This document shows positions 12,200-23,399 of a stretch of DNA of 64,000 nt, piece by piece. The stretch's first letter is position 1. Each line of letters opens with the position of its first letter. Both the position numbers and the translations under genes were made by a program. The notes under the pieces are model-generated. The model was not told the DNA's origin and did not search any database. It was given only the letters and a program-made list of their open reading frames with translations. Source of the DNA: Medicago truncatula (lineage: Eukaryota > Streptophyta > Magnoliopsida > Fabales > Fabaceae); NCBI RefSeq assembly GCF_003473485.1, contig NC_053046.1, positions 3,172,001 through 3,236,000 on the forward strand, in the 5' to 3' direction.

Positions 12200-12962
12200 T
12201 TCAGATGTTTGGGAGTGGCTTCCAGATACTGCAGAGGGGTACTCTGTGAGAGGTGCCTATGATTTGTTGACGTTTGGGGATGATTCTCAGATGGGATTAC
12301 CTTTTGAGTTGGTGTGACATCCTCAGGTTCCTTTGAAGGTTTCAATTTTTGCGTGGCGGCTTATCCGAGATCGATTACCTACGAAAGCTAATCTGACGAT
12401 TCGTGGTGTTGTCCCCGCGGATGATATCTTTTGTGTTTCTGGTGGTGGTCACGTGGAGACAGCTGGTCATTTATTTTTATCTTGTACTACATTTGCATCT
12501 TTGTGGCAGCAGGTGCATGATTGGATTGGTTTTTCAGGAGTGGACCCTAACATCATTACAGATCATCTGATGCAGTTTACTCATTTGACAGGTGTTGGTA
12601 AAGCAAAAAGATCATTCTTGCAGCTTATTTGGCTGTTGTGTGCTTGGGTTTTGTGGAGTGAACGTAACAACCGTCTTTTCAATAATTCTATTAATATTGT
12701 CCCTCAATTGTTAGATAAGGTTAAATTGTTATCTTTGGGGTGGCTGAAAGCTAAAAATGTTGTGTTTGTTTATGGTACGCAGAGATGATGGTCAGATCCT
12801 TTTGCTTGTTTGGGTTTGACTAACTAGTGTAATATCTGTTTGTTGTGTTCTTAAACCCTTGTAATTCTTAGTGGTATCCTAGGCACACCTTGTGCTTGGA
12901 TATTGCTGTTTGGTGTGTTATATAATTTCATTTTGATTTCTTAAAAAAAAAAAAAAAAAAAA
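12200..12962 (+). mobile_element. LINE 3' fragment (RT zinc-binding region, poly-A tail)
   Basis: 5'-truncated non-LTR retrotransposon. The reading from about 12207 starts DVWEWLPDTAEGYSVRGAY, has a TGA at about 12315, and continues as VPLKVSIFAWRLIRDRLPTK and a C/H-rich stretch (CVSGGGHVETAGHLFLSC). This is the zf-RVT domain at the end of plant LINE polymerase proteins. 'LLCAWVLWSERNNRLF' is also typical. The 3' UTR includes 'ggcacaccttgtgcttgga' and ends in about 18 A. No clear flanking duplication was found. It is a dead fragment. Confidence 0.85.
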
Positions 12963-13507
12963 CTTCTACCTTTTTACTCCGTCTCTTTTTTAATCCCTTA
13001 TCTCGAATTACAAATTAATCCTACAATAAAAAGAGTTTTTAAATAGGAGTAGTTTATTTTTTGATTGATAAGATTTTTTTTTTTTTTTGACGGAGATTGA
13101 TAAGATTTTCTTATCCTCTTGTGACAGTTTTTCCACACGAACTAAATATAGATCTTTAAAAGATTATTCTTATATATATCTCAAGTCATTTACAAATTAC
13201 AACGCGTTTCTGAAATATTGTTCGCGTTGAGTATCATATAGGCCACCACAATTTTATTCTTTGTTAAAAGATACATCACTAGATTCCTTCAAATCAAGGA
13301 TGAACTCACTGAACTCAACCAAGGAGTCAACCCCAGAGACATAAAGAGGGTGGAACACGTTCGGTATAAACGTCTAACGCTCGACGAGGGAGAGTATCAT
13401 TCACTTGGGTGGAATTAACGAACGACGAAAACGTGACGAGCATATTTTAAGAGCACAACATGTTCCAGTGGATCGGTATGCGGGTGACGTTGCTGAGATC
13501 AGCTGAA
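12963..13507. other. Intergenic, nothing recognised
   Basis: Flank between the LINE tail and the long inverted repeat. It contains a 'ctccgtctcttttttaatccc' stretch that resembles a MITE end, but no partner end was found. Confidence 0.35.
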
Positions 13508-13806
13508 ACAATTGTCTTACCTCTGAAATGGGGTAATTCAAACTTGCCAAACGGCCAAGACTCAAGCATTTCGCTCGGCATTCATGTTTTTCCTTTGAAA
13601 AGATTAAATTCTTGTTAGGTTGATTTAGATGAATGTATTAAGTGTCAATGAATGAACCTTATTTGTTGGCACTTGAATATCATCATCTAAAACAAGCGTA
13701 GCAAAAATTTATTCTTTTCAAAGGAAAACATGAATGTCGGGTGAAATGCTTGAGTCATGTTGTTTGGCAAGTTTGAATTTACCCCATTCAAAGGTAAGAC
13801 AATTGT
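13508..13806. repeat. Long inverted repeat (two arms of about 110 bp, loop about 78 bp)
   Basis: The left arm 13508-13614 and the right arm 13693-13806 are reverse complements with scattered mismatches. For example 'tcaaacttgccaaac' on the left pairs with 'gtttggcaagtttga' on the right, and 'cctttgaaaag' with 'cttttcaaagg'. A transcript could fold into a long imperfect hairpin. A further short hairpin (13803-13840, 'gttgtagttggaatg' against 'catttcaactgcaac') repeats the 'caattgtcttac' arm end once more. It could be a foldback transposon or a small-RNA hairpin precursor; no target duplication was seen. Confidence 0.75.
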
Positions 13807-13856
13807 TGTAGTTGGAATGCACATTTCAACTGCAACAATTGTCTTACTCTGGATGT

Positions 13857-14493
13857 CTGGCATAGAAATATTTCTGTGAAAGTGTCTTCCGTAACCGGCT
13901 GCCTACTAAAGATAATCCATTGCGGAGGAATATTGTTCATGCAAATGACTTGGCTTGCGTAAATGGGTGTGGATTAGCCGAAACAACTACTCATATCTTT
14001 CTAGACTGTGAATTGTCCTCTTCTTTGTGGCTTCTTGTCTGGAATTGGATAGGGATCTCGGTGGTTGCTCCGTGTCAGATTCGTGATCATTGCATTCAGG
14101 TTTCTTTCATGGAAGGGATGACGCGTGATACTCACTCGTTTTTCAAGGTCATCTGGTTTGCTTGTGTCTGGGTAATTTGGAAGGAGCGTAATAATCGTAT
14201 TTTCAAAAATATGGTGTCTACTCATTTGGTTCTTAATGAGAAAGTAAAACTTCTCTCTTTTTGTGTGGTTGAAAGCTAAACATGCATCCTTTTGTCATTA
14301 TTATCAAGATTGGTGGAAACATCCGCTACCTTGTATGGGTATCCACTGATTTTGTCTATTTTCCTGGTGCTTTTGTTTGGCTCTTTGTGTCTGTAAACTT
14401 TGATTGGTGGTGTTCTTTGCACTCCTTGTGCATGGAGCTTCGTCGTCGTTGTTTTAATATATATATAGCATTTTGATTTGTGAAAAAAAAAAA
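13857..14493 (+). mobile_element. LINE 3' fragment (RT zinc-binding region)
   Basis: A second LINE tail from the same broad family as the one at 12.2 kb. The open stretch 13920-14279 reads RRNIVHANDLACVNGCGLAE, THIFLDCELSSSLW and CVWVIWKERNNRIF, matching zf-RVT. Upstream, 'RLPTKDN'-like sequence lies in another frame, so at least one frameshift is present. The 3' end has 'actccttgtgcatggagctt' and a short A tail at about 14483-14493. Confidence 0.8.
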
Positions 14494-15019
14494 CATATCA
14501 AAGATACCATACACTTTGATTAGGTGAGCCATTGAAAATGTGTGGATCAACGATACTCGATTAAATTATTATGAGTTAATCATAATTTTTTTAATTAACA
14601 AGAGTCAAATCCAAAAGAAATAAACTAAGCAACAACTAGTTTATGAGTGACAACTCCCAAAAAAATTAGAGAGACAAATATAAAAAAACTCGAGCTTGAC
14701 AATACATACAAAATTAGACATGACTTTAGACTATCATTCACTTTTTAAATACATGAAAATCGGTCAAATTATTTCCAAATTTTTTAATAGTAATGATCAA
14801 ATTAATGGATTTAAAATACTTTTGACTAGTTTTTCTGTTCATTGGTTGTCTTTGACACCTCATTCCTGCTTTTATATTTTATTGCTTTTGATAAAAAAAA
14901 AATGGATTTAAAATACTATGAGACTACTTACATTTTCATAGTTTTAGGAGTAATAAATCTAAGAGGAGCCGATAATTTGATGACTAAATGTAATTTTTTG
15001 CAGGAGCTTTGATACGTGT
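14494..15019. other. Intergenic, nothing recognised
   Basis: AT-rich sequence between the LINE fragment and the candidate 5' exon of the CcmH locus. No element border or exon supported. Confidence 0.35.
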
Positions 15020-15208
15020 ATGACGTGTAAATCACTCAAATCTTCTAAACACGAACGAAATCAAAGGCGCCCTGCCGCCCTCAGATATTTCTGTTTCCCT
15101 CTCAACTCAACCGTGGCAGTCAGCAGCGTATCTACTCCTCTGTACCGGTTCTCCTTATCCGCGCCTAATAATATTGCTTCCAACACCTCCCTTACTTCTT
15201 CATCAGTG
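15020..15208 (+). other. Candidate untranslated or transit-peptide exon upstream of CcmH
   Basis: A C-rich island (rare in this AT-rich window) with an open frame rich in Ser, Pro and Arg, ending at a good donor (tcatca|gtgagt near 15206). Composition and border look like a plant first exon. Its partner is unknown. It could splice to the acceptor-like 'tttag' just before the CcmH ATG at 19073, making it 5' leader, or belong to a lost gene. CcmH homologues that I know start directly at the mature protein, which favours a leader. Confidence 0.35.
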
Positions 15209-16016
15209 AGTTTCTATGCCAACCTCATTTCCCGTTTATAATTCCTCATTTCGTGTTTTCCCTTCAGCAACAATTCCATTTTTTTTAGGTGTTTTATTAC
15301 AAAATTCATCTATGCTTTATACCACTACCCTTCATTTATCGTGATCATCATAATTCACAATCATTGAGTATTAAAGTTAAACCATCATGATTCATTTTTT
15401 GTTATGTTTTTATGTTCATGTCATAGTTTTGACTTGTAGCTGTTTGATGAAATGCCCAACTGAAAAAAACTTACCCTGTCATCACCTTCAACCAACTAGT
15501 TTTTTTCTATGTTATAATGCATTTTTTTAGCTTCACCTGGGTTCAAACCCGAGATATTGTAGTTGTTAGTTAGAATTGGAATTGGAATGTTAGAAAGTTG
15601 ATGCTTTTGTTATGAATTGTTTGTTAGAAAGTTTGGAATTTGGGAATGTTATGTTAAAAGTTATATCTGAGAGCTTAAAGAAATAAGCTGTAAATAGTTT
15701 ATAAATAAGTTGCTTTTATTAGCTCTCCCAAGACAGTCTTGCAAGTGCTTATGTTAGTCGATAAGCTCAAATAAACAGATCAAAAGATACCCATATTCTG
15801 AATTTCAGTAAAGTTAACACAGTAGAGTTTTTCGAGATAAGAAGCCAAATGAATCTGACATGAGTTGGTTTATGTGATGATTCTTTGATCTACCATTGAA
15901 GACATTTTAACTGAAATACTTGTTGAAGACAACGGCACTTCTCTACATAGGATTGAAGGTAAGATTTTTTGAATCTCAATATGGTTAATAAAAGAATTTA
16001 AGGTAAACATTTAACC
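15209..16016. other. Intronic or intergenic, nothing recognised
   Basis: AT-rich sequence between the candidate exon at 15.0-15.2 kb and the antisense GT61 remnant. No repeat border or exon supported. Confidence 0.35.
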
Positions 16017-17590
16017 CTATGAATATCCCATATGGTCTAATGGATACTGTTGTATAAGAGTGCTTTCTTCCAACCTTATTTTATATTCCAAGTACTTTAT
16101 GTTCATATTCTCTAAGGGCCTTGCAAAATCATTTGTGGCAAGCCATTCCACTTGCATTCCACCAAAAGGCACAACTTGGATGAAAATTGCATTTTGAGGA
16201 AGGAAAAGTATGTTAGTAAGACCTGCACCATGAACAATTACTCTAAAACCCAACCCTTTAGCCATTTTTGTTATTTGATTTGTATTAATGAAGGATCTTG
16301 ATGTTTTTCTGGAGAGAATCAGGAGCCTAGGCTTCTTACTTTTATTACCAATATCTCTAATTTTAATTGCACCCACTCTCTTCAGTGAATAAGAACTTCT
16401 CAAAAACTCCATGAAGTCTTTGATAGAATAGGAATACTTCTGTGGGTCAATGCTTAGCTCTTTATGATACCTTTTAAGGCCAATGATCACCTTAGAGAAG
16501 CAATGCACTTCATCATCTCTGTCAATGTCAATAATTTCATAGTTAGACAGTTTTTTAAGAAACGCTTGGTGTTTGGAAATCCACCAAGACTTCTTATCAG
16601 TTATGATAAGCTGTACTTGTCCATTAAATAGTCTACAAGTCAAAAACAGTGGAATGACAATATCACTGAATTCATGGAAATGGTTTCCAGTGTATCCTGC
16701 AGTAGAGAATATTACTGCTGGAATGCTGTGATATTTGGTGCACTGTGAGACTTTGTGGCTAGGTTTTACAGTCTTTACTGACTATTTTGCTACACTACTC
16801 ATTGTATATGCATCACTCTTCCGAGCATAAGGCCTTATAATCCATGACACATTTTCAGCCAGGCTGTTTGTTTTGTGTGACACAATGTAAACGGAGGAGG
16901 ATTTTCCATGCACCCGGATATCTCCTTGGGGTTGGCAGTATTCAGTTCTTGCTTCTGAAACACATAGTGGTTGCTCTTGCTCTAGCTCTACTTTTCTTGT
17001 TTCTAATTTTTCAGCTGAAAAATAAAGAATGATTAGGCCTTGCATATAAAGGTTCTTTGAGAATTAATATCATTATTTTCAATATGATTGTGGAACTTGC
17101 ATTTTCTATTGGGGGCGGGTGGATGGATCAATGTTAGTACTAATCAATAATTATAGCTTATTCGAACTAAGCTTTCAAGTCTCAACTTGACTGAGACATC
17201 AGACAAGCAGATAATCTTACCTTCGGCTTTTGGTGGAGAGATGCTGGTGTCGTTGATGAGAGTCTTTGTTGCATTATCTGCAACTGCAAAATAAAGTATT
17301 TCTGTCAAAATTGTTAACTTCTACAGTCCTTATAATGACCATCCTTGTGTACTCTGCCTATCTTTTGTTTTTAACTTTTTTTTTTTCAATGTAAATTAAG
17401 TTGGCTGAGGTGTTCGTATAATTAAAACCACAAGTTGACCTGATCTGAACTTTGCCCTTACTACTATGAATTAATTTGTTATTACCTTTAGCCATTTGTG
17501 GAGAGATTCTTGTGGCATTGACAATGGTCTTTTGTACATTTCTATCATCTGTGGCATTGACAGGGTTCTTTTGTACAATTCTATCATCTG
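16017..17590 (-). pseudogene. GT61 glycosyltransferase pseudogene
   Basis: Minus-strand remnant of a Golgi GT61 (DUF563) xylan-type glycosyltransferase. The main exon runs from the acceptor at 17014 down to 16017. It keeps family blocks such as GDIRVHGKSSSVYIVS, IRPYARKSDAYTMSSV, YTGNHFHEFSDIVIPLFLT, SIDPQKYSYSIKDFMEFLR, HGAGLTNILFLPQNA and IKYLEYKIRLEES. Two short exons upstream (about 17221-17283 and 17486-17589) encode related Asn/Thr-rich stem repeats (INDTSISPPKAEG, VNATRISPQMAKG). It is broken: a TAG lies in frame at 16782-16784, about 20 residues before HGAGLTN are missing compared with the family, the C-terminal 50 or so residues are absent, and no membrane-anchor exon is found. It ends upstream exactly at the hAT-like element. 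Confidence 0.8.
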
Positions 17591-19032
17591 CAGTGGCGGA
17601 ACTGGGGGTGGCAAGGGGGAGCCACCGCCACCCCATCTCTAAAATAAAATAAAATATATTTATACACTGGAAATTACTATAATGCCCTTAACTAATATGA
17701 ATATTACCAATTCAATTTCATTTCCTCTTCCCCTTTCTCTTTCATCTGATGCGCATTCCTCTTTTTTCTTCTCCCAGCCAAAGCAAAACCACCGAACAAC
17801 ATCCACCACCACACCACTGCCGGCGAGCCGCGACCACTCTTCTCCTTCTCCATCCATCACCGCCGCACCCCCCTCAATCTTCTGTATTGATTCTTTAGTT
17901 TAGAGAGCTATCTCCATCCATCTCTCTCCACAAACCCTAATTGTTGTAACTTGTAAGGTAATGTGAAATTGAATGTAATTTCCTTCAATTATGATTATGA
18001 TTTGATGATTACATGTTCTTTAGTTGATTTCCATGAGTTCTTTAGTTGATTGTCAACTCTAATTGTTAAACCTGTTGACTGTTGTTCTTTGCCCCTTTGG
18101 TCGTAACCATATTTACTGTCCTTTGTTAATTGATAAATTCATAATTGCATAACCTTTACTCTCTTTACAAAGATTTTTTTGTTAATCATAGTTTTAATCA
18201 TAGCCTAGTGATGGTTTCACTTTCTAAAGAAATTACTTGTTTAAGTCTTTGTGTTAAATTCTTGGAGGAATCTACTGATTAATTTTATGTGAAATATAGT
18301 ATTATTGATGTAGGACTAAACTTTTTACATCTTAAACTGCTCCCAATTGAAAGCCAATGGAATGGAATGGATGATGACTCAAGTTTGTGAATATTTTTTT
18401 AGTATTTATAAGAGTGTCTCTGCATCTTTGCTCTGCTTTTTATAAATGCTTTAAAGATACAAATGATATGCAGTTAAAATGCAGTATATTTGATGGTTGT
18501 TTGAAATTGTGAATATTTTTATGTAATGTTAAATAAATTGGAGCAAGAAGATAGCTATGCGGTTGTAGCTTAATGTTGGAGAAGAGAAGAAGAGTTATTC
18601 ATGATAAAATGAAACCTTAGAAAAGAACTTTGAGTTTGACAACTAGCTAGAGCAAGAGCCATAGGAGAGATCATGGTTTAGTATTCGGAGCTGTCTGTGC
18701 CTTACTGCCAGTTTATTTTTTGCTGTTTTCAGTTTTTTACTGGTTTTTTGGTGCTGCTGGTGTAGCAGATCAGCGCTGCTTGCAGCTGTTTTTCTGTCTT
18801 TGGTGGTTGCTTTTCAATGATGCTTGGCTAGTTCGGGAGTGAGGCAGGGGTATGCTTGCTCTATGCTAGTATATACTTCGGCCTCATTGTTTGATGCCAT
18901 TGTTGGTTTTGGGTTTTCTCGGTGAATTGGTGTTACGTATTTAGGCAGAACCTCTTTGTATTTTTTCCTGTTTTTTTCGCAAGTTTTTTTAATAGCAGCC
19001 ACCCCAAACTTTTTTGTCTGGCTCCGCCACTG
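17591..19032. mobile_element. Non-autonomous hAT-like element
   Basis: The ends are inverted copies of CAGTGGCGGA (17591-17600 and 19023-19032), each followed by a G-rich 'gggggtggc'/'ttggggtggc' subterminal stretch, a form common to plant hAT elements. Inside is a C-rich stretch (17680-17900) with a Ser/Pro/Thr-rich open frame, probably captured or leader sequence, and no transposase motif. The expected 8-bp target duplication is not seen (atcatctg against gtaatagt), so the insertion is old or a flank was rearranged. Confidence 0.6.
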
Positions 19033-19072
19033 GTAATAGTAATACCAATACATGTTGTTTAGGTAGGTTTGA

Positions 19073-20032
19073 ATGGCCAGTAAGGATGACGATGTAAAAG
19101 AGAAACTAATAGTCGATGCCCGGGCTAGAGACATCAGTCACAATGTGAGATGCACTGATTGTGGGAGTCAATCCATTGAAGATTCTCAAGCCGACATTGC
19201 CATTCTTCTTAGGAAGGTACATCCACTCTTACATTCTCTTCATTCATCTAACCAGTTTCTACAATTTGACTTGATAAAAGGAGCCTTGTTTGGAGTTTTT
19301 GCATGGTCACTAGAAAATAAAAGTTTCAAGTCATGGCTAATTTTTTGGAACTAGGTTAATAATCTCAGGGTAGAGTCTGTTTGTTACTTTTTGTTTTTTG
19401 GGGTTTGCTTTTCCTTGATTTTTTTATTCCGTTCTCAGTTTTTGTTCTCTATTCCTAAAATTTTGTTTTACAGTCTACCTTGAGATCTCGGCGAACCGCT
19501 GGTCAGATCAGTTTTGGTTACATTGTTTGAAAGTGGAATTTTTCAGTATTATATAAACCCTAAACACTTGAATATTTTTCCAGCTAATCCGTGATGAAAT
19601 TCGTTCTGGAAAAAGTGACACGGATATCTACAAAAAGCTTCAAACTGAATTTGGAGAGAGTATACTCTATAAACCCAAGTTTGATTGGCAGACAGCAGCT
19701 TTGTGGTTATCACCGGTAAAGTTTTCTAGGGGATTGAAAGCACTTGAACTTGTAATTTATTTTGTAGTGCAGTTTACATTTGTACTGATTCCAAAACACA
19801 TGCTTTTGAATAGCTCTTAGTTGGTGGTGCAGCTGTTGGAGTATGGGCTTACCAGAAGCATAGACAAAAGACTAACGTTCATATCATGGCTCTGAACCTT
19901 GTTAGAGGTGTTCCATTGACCCCAAGAGAGAAGGAAACAATGCTTGATATTCTTACACCACCTGCTTCACAGGGATTTAAGTCACAGAGAGTTGAGACTT
20001 CCTCCTGGTGGAGGAGATTGCGAGGTCAATGA
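19073..20032 (+). CDS. CCMH: CcmH, mitochondrial cytochrome c maturation protein (3 exons)
   Basis: Membrane-anchored thiol-disulfide protein of the mitochondrial inner membrane that keeps the apocytochrome c CXXCH cysteines reduced for haem attachment (system I maturation; family knowledge). Exons 19073-19216, 19584-19715 and 19814-20032, all junctions in phase, give about 164 residues; plant CcmH is close to 160. The active-site RCxxC motif is intact as VRCTDCGSQS. It is followed by IEDSQADIAILLR, the LIRDEI..GKSD.DIYKKL..EFGESILY block, one membrane segment (WLSPLLVGGAAVGVWAY) and the plant C-terminal extension with MALNLVRGVPLTPREKETMLDIL. The ATG is chosen because MASKDDDVKEKLIVDARARDISHN aligns with family starts and a TGA precedes it in frame. 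Confidence 0.93.
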
Positions 20033-20124
20033 TCACATCGACTATTTAGATCGTGGCTTTTACCTTTTAGGCAACTCTGCCAACTCAGTTTGTGGCTTTA
20101 AAGGACAACAAACGTATTCAATTT

Positions 20125-20460
20125 ATATGTTTATGAATGTATATTAGGTTTCACTTTGATGTTAATCCACAAACTTCCAAGACCGGTATTTTAATTTTAT
20201 GCGTCAACACCAAGCGTGGAGCAGATATACATGCTAAGAATGAGTTCATATGTGTAATAATGTTGATTTCATTGCATAATTTCCATGCCAATCCTTAAAC
20301 TCTGTATCCTGGACTTGATATCCAGGATTTCTGGCATTGTGATTCTGTATTCTGACATTACATTTAAGCAATCAACAACTAATCCCCATAATGTGCTAGA
20401 ACTAAATAAAATTATGCTCGTCAACACTTTTATTATGACATGGTAGCTAGGCATTGAATT
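20125..20460 (+). repeat. CcmH 3'-flank segment, duplicated at 26.17-26.50 kb
   Basis: About 335 bp just after the CcmH stop is repeated at 26165-26500 in the same orientation. Shared stretches include 'agatatacatgctaagaatg', 'aatttccatgc', 'ccaggatttctggcattg' and 'tctgacattacatttaagca'. Similarity is high, with small indels. It may include CcmH 3' UTR or be an unclassified mobile repeat. The 6-kb interval between copies holds the first subtilase and the F-box gene. Confidence 0.8.
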
Positions 20461-20510
20461 ATGGACGCGGGCCTAGTTTTTTGTCGGGTACAATTGTGAG
20501 ATGGATATTT

Positions 20511-20585
20511 GTGCACTAAAGCTCCGGCATACACAGAGTCCGGGGGGTCCCACCAGTTGGTGTATTGTACGCAACCTTACTTCCC
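20511..20585 (-). mobile_element. Au-like SINE 3' portion
   Basis: Read on the minus strand it contains 'aaggttgcgtacaatacacc', 'ggacccccc(cgg)' and 'ccggagctttagtgcac', closely resembling the 3' half of the widespread plant Au SINE (…aaggctgcgtacaatagac…gcttagtgcac). The tRNA-like head was not recognised. The family call is from memory. Confidence 0.5.
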
Positions 20586-21128
20586 AATGCAATATTTTTA
20601 TTTTTATCGTCTTAATCAATGCCCTGAAGGCATTCTTTAGCATTTCTCATAATTTATTCCTTTTCAATTTTGTTTTTTAAAATCTTCATTGTACGAAGAA
20701 GAGATAACCCCTATTTATACTATCTGTAAAAAAATATTATCTAGAATTTCTTTAATACAGTATAAAACTTGTCTTTTTTCTTAAATATAGCAATGTTAAG
20801 AGAGATATATCCAGAAAAATAGATGTACCATGTGCAACATAGCTATTAGCAGTTAGCACCGGACCAAATACATACAAATTAACATCACATATATAGGGGA
20901 ATTACTATGACAGTTGCTTTATTCAAATTACCAAAAAAAGTCTTATATCATACACATTTACCCTAGTTTTCCCAAGTAGTAACTAGTAAGTAATTAAAAT
21001 AAAACTATGACCAAATTGCCATTTTGTTTTCTGTGGCATATATGATATATCTATCTATATATATAAACATGCATGATAGTAGGCAAATCACAAGCAATTC
21101 TTTCTTTATCTTCATCAAATCCCAAATC
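20586..21128 (+). promoter_or_regulatory. 5' region of first subtilase, TATA box about 21057-21066
   Basis: AT-rich intergenic DNA before the subtilase ATG at 21129. A TATATATAAAC sequence at about 21056-21066 lies some 65 bp upstream of the ATG, suiting a TATA box with a short leader. No other element was recognised in the 0.5 kb. Confidence 0.45.
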
Positions 21129-23399
21129 ATGATGAAAACCAACTACACTATGCAACTGTCATTGCTTGTTAGTCTCATTTTCATTCTCTGCAGCTTCAAC
21201 CAAATTACATCAGTATTTGCTGCAGAGGAGAATCAAGAGCATGATCACAACTTAATGACATACATTGTTCATGTCAAAAAATCAGAAAATGTTGCTTCCT
21301 TTCAATCAGAAGATTTGCATAGCTGGTACCATTCATTTCTTCCACAAAATTTTCCTCACAAGCACAGAATGGTTTTCTCATACCGCCATGTAGCCTCTGG
21401 ATTTGCTGTGAAGCTGACACCAGAAGAAGCCAAATCTCTTCAAGAGAAAGATGGGATTTTGTTAGCAAGACCTGAAAGGACACTTTCATTACACACAACT
21501 CACAGTCCAACTTTCTTGGGTCTGAAGCATGGACAGGGGTTGTGGAATGATGATAACCTTGGAAAAGGTGTCATAATTGGAGTCATAGACTCAGGAATAT
21601 TCCCTTCTCATCCATCATTCAATGACGAAGGAATGCCGCCGCCACCTGCAAAATGGAAAGGCCATTGTGAATTCAATGGAACGAAAATATGCAACAATAA
21701 GCTCATTGGTGCAAGAAGTTTAGTCAAAAGTACGATTCAAGAGCCTCCATTTGAAAACATTTTCCATGGAACGCACACTGCTGCGGAGGCTGCAGGAAGA
21801 TTCATAAAAGATGCAAGTGTTTTTGGTAATGCTAAAGGTGTAGCAGCTGGTATGGCACCTAATGCTCACTTAGCAATATACAAAGTGTGCAATGATAAAA
21901 TAGAATGCCCCGAAAGTGCTATCTTAGCTGCAATGGATATAGCTATTGAAGATGGTGTAGATGTTCTGTCACTTTCACTTGGTTTAGGTTCTCTTCCATT
22001 CTTTGAAGACCCAATTGCAATTGGTGCTTTTGCTGCTACTAAAAATGGTGTTTTTGTTAGCTGCTCTGCCGGAAACTCTGGCCCTGAATACAGCACTCTC
22101 TCGAATGAAGCTCCTTGGATCCTCACTGTAGGTGCAAGCACAATTGACAGAAAAATAGTAGCATCAGCAAAACTAGGAAATGGAGAGGAATATGAGGGTG
22201 AAACATTATTCCAACCTAAGGATTTTCCTCAACAATTATTTCCACTTGTGTATGCAGGTTCATTGGGATATGGAAACCAAACACAAAATCAGTCATTGTG
22301 TCTTCCAGGCTCCTTAAAGAATATTGATCTAAGTGGAAAAGTTGTGTTGTGTGATATAGGTGAAGATGTTTCAACCTTTGTGAAAGGACAAGAAGTTCTA
22401 AATGCAAATGGTGTAGCAGTGATTCTTGTAAACTCAGAAAGTGATGGTTTCAGCACTTTTGCTACTGCTCATGTTCTGCCAGCAGTTGAAGTAAGTTATG
22501 CAGCTGGTTTAACAATCAAAGATTACATTAACTCAACCTACAATCCAACAGCAACATTGTTATTCAAAGGAACAGTAATTGGTGATTCTTTAGCTCCTTC
22601 TGTTGTTTCATTTTCTTCAAGAGGACCAAGCCAACAAAGTCCTGGAATTCTTAAACCAGACATCATTGGTCCAGGTGTCAACATTCTAGCTGCATGGCCT
22701 GTTTCAATTGACAACAAGACTCCACCTTTTGCCATTACTTCTGGCACTTCAATGTCTTGTCCTCATCTCAGTGGCATTGCTGCATTGATCAAAAGTTCTC
22801 ATCCTGATTGGTCGCCAGCTGCAATAAAATCAGCAATCATGACAACTGCTAATACTCTCAACCTCGGCGGGATTCCTATATTGGATCAAAGACTTTCACC
22901 TGCTGATGTTTTTGCTACTGGTGCAGGACATGTTAATCCTGTTAAAGCTAATGATCCTGGTCTTGTTTATGATATTCAACCAGAAGATTACGTTCCTTAT
23001 CTGTGTGGTTTGGGTTATACTGATCAAGAGATTGAACTTATTGCTCAGTGGGTAGTGAACTGCTCTAATGTGAAAAGTATACCAGAAGCTCAACTGAATT
23101 ATCCTTCTTTTTCTATTCTGTTGGGATCAGATTCACAGTATTATACAAGAACTTTGACTAATGTTGGATTGGCAAATTCTACCTATAGAGTTGAACTTGA
23201 AGTCCCTTTGGCTTTGGGTATGAGTGTTAATCCTAGTGAAATAACATTTAATGAGGTCAATGAGAAGGTTAGTTATTCGGTCGATTTTATACCAAAAACT
23301 AAGGAAAGTAGAGGGAACAATACTTATGCTCAGGGTTCTCTCACTTGGGTGTCTGATAAACATGCTGTTAGGATACCAATATCAGTCATTTTCATGTAA
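21129..23399 (+). CDS. Subtilisin-like serine protease (S8, plant subtilase), intronless
   Basis: Secreted plant subtilase of 756 residues, acting in the apoplast or cell wall. The start at 21129 (MMKTNYTMQ) gives a clean signal peptide (hydrophobic residues 9-31); upstream in-frame ATGs lie before or at the TATA box. Domains in order: signal peptide, I9 propeptide (about 44-124, YIVHVKK…[11 protein letters not shown]), S8 catalytic domain with Asp154 (IDSG), His213 (HGTH), Asn316 (SCSAGNSGP) and Ser541 (SGTSMSCPH), an inserted PA domain (about 365-470) and a C-terminal Fn3-like domain. After the catalytic His it reads AAEAAGR where cluster members have ASTAAGR. It lies some 22 kb from, and opposite in strand to, the minus-strand cluster and is more diverged. 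Resembles the SBT1 group; substrate unknown. Confidence 0.93.
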   Translation: MMKTNYTMQLSLLVSLIFILCSFNQITSVFAAEENQEHDHNLMTYIVHVKKSENVASFQSEDLHSWYHSFLPQNFPHKHRMVFSYRHVASGFAVKLTPEEAKSLQEKDGILLARPERTLSLHTTHSPTFLGLKHGQGLWNDDNLGKGVIIGVIDSGIFPSHPSFNDEGMPPPPAKWKGHCEFNGTKICNNKLIGARSLVKSTIQEPPFENIFHGTHTAAEAAGRFIKDASVFGNAKGVAAGMAPNAHLAIYKVCNDKIECPESAILAAMDIAIEDGVDVLSLSLGLGSLPFFEDPIAIGAFAATKNGVFVSCSAGNSGPEYSTLSNEAPWILTVGASTIDRKIVASAKLGNGEEYEGETLFQPKDFPQQLFPLVYAGSLGYGNQTQNQSLCLPGSLKNIDLSGKVVLCDIGEDVSTFVKGQEVLNANGVAVILVNSESDGFSTFATAHVLPAVEVSYAAGLTIKDYINSTYNPTATLLFKGTVIGDSLAPSVVSFSSRGPSQQSPGILKPDIIGPGVNILAAWPVSIDNKTPPFAITSGTSMSCPHLSGIAALIKSSHPDWSPAAIKSAIMTTANTLNLGGIPILDQRLSPADVFATGAGHVNPVKANDPGLVYDIQPEDYVPYLCGLGYTDQEIELIAQWVVNCSNVKSIPEAQLNYPSFSILLGSDSQYYTRTLTNVGLANSTYRVELEVPLALGMSVNPSEITFNEVNEKVSYSVDFIPKTKESRGNNTYAQGSLTWVSDKHAVRIPISVIFM

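Noticed and set aside
17682-17903. A Ser/Pro/Thr-rich open frame as a gene
   Set aside because: Lies inside the hAT-like element, has no family resemblance and is C-rich low complexity. A frame on the other strand is also open.
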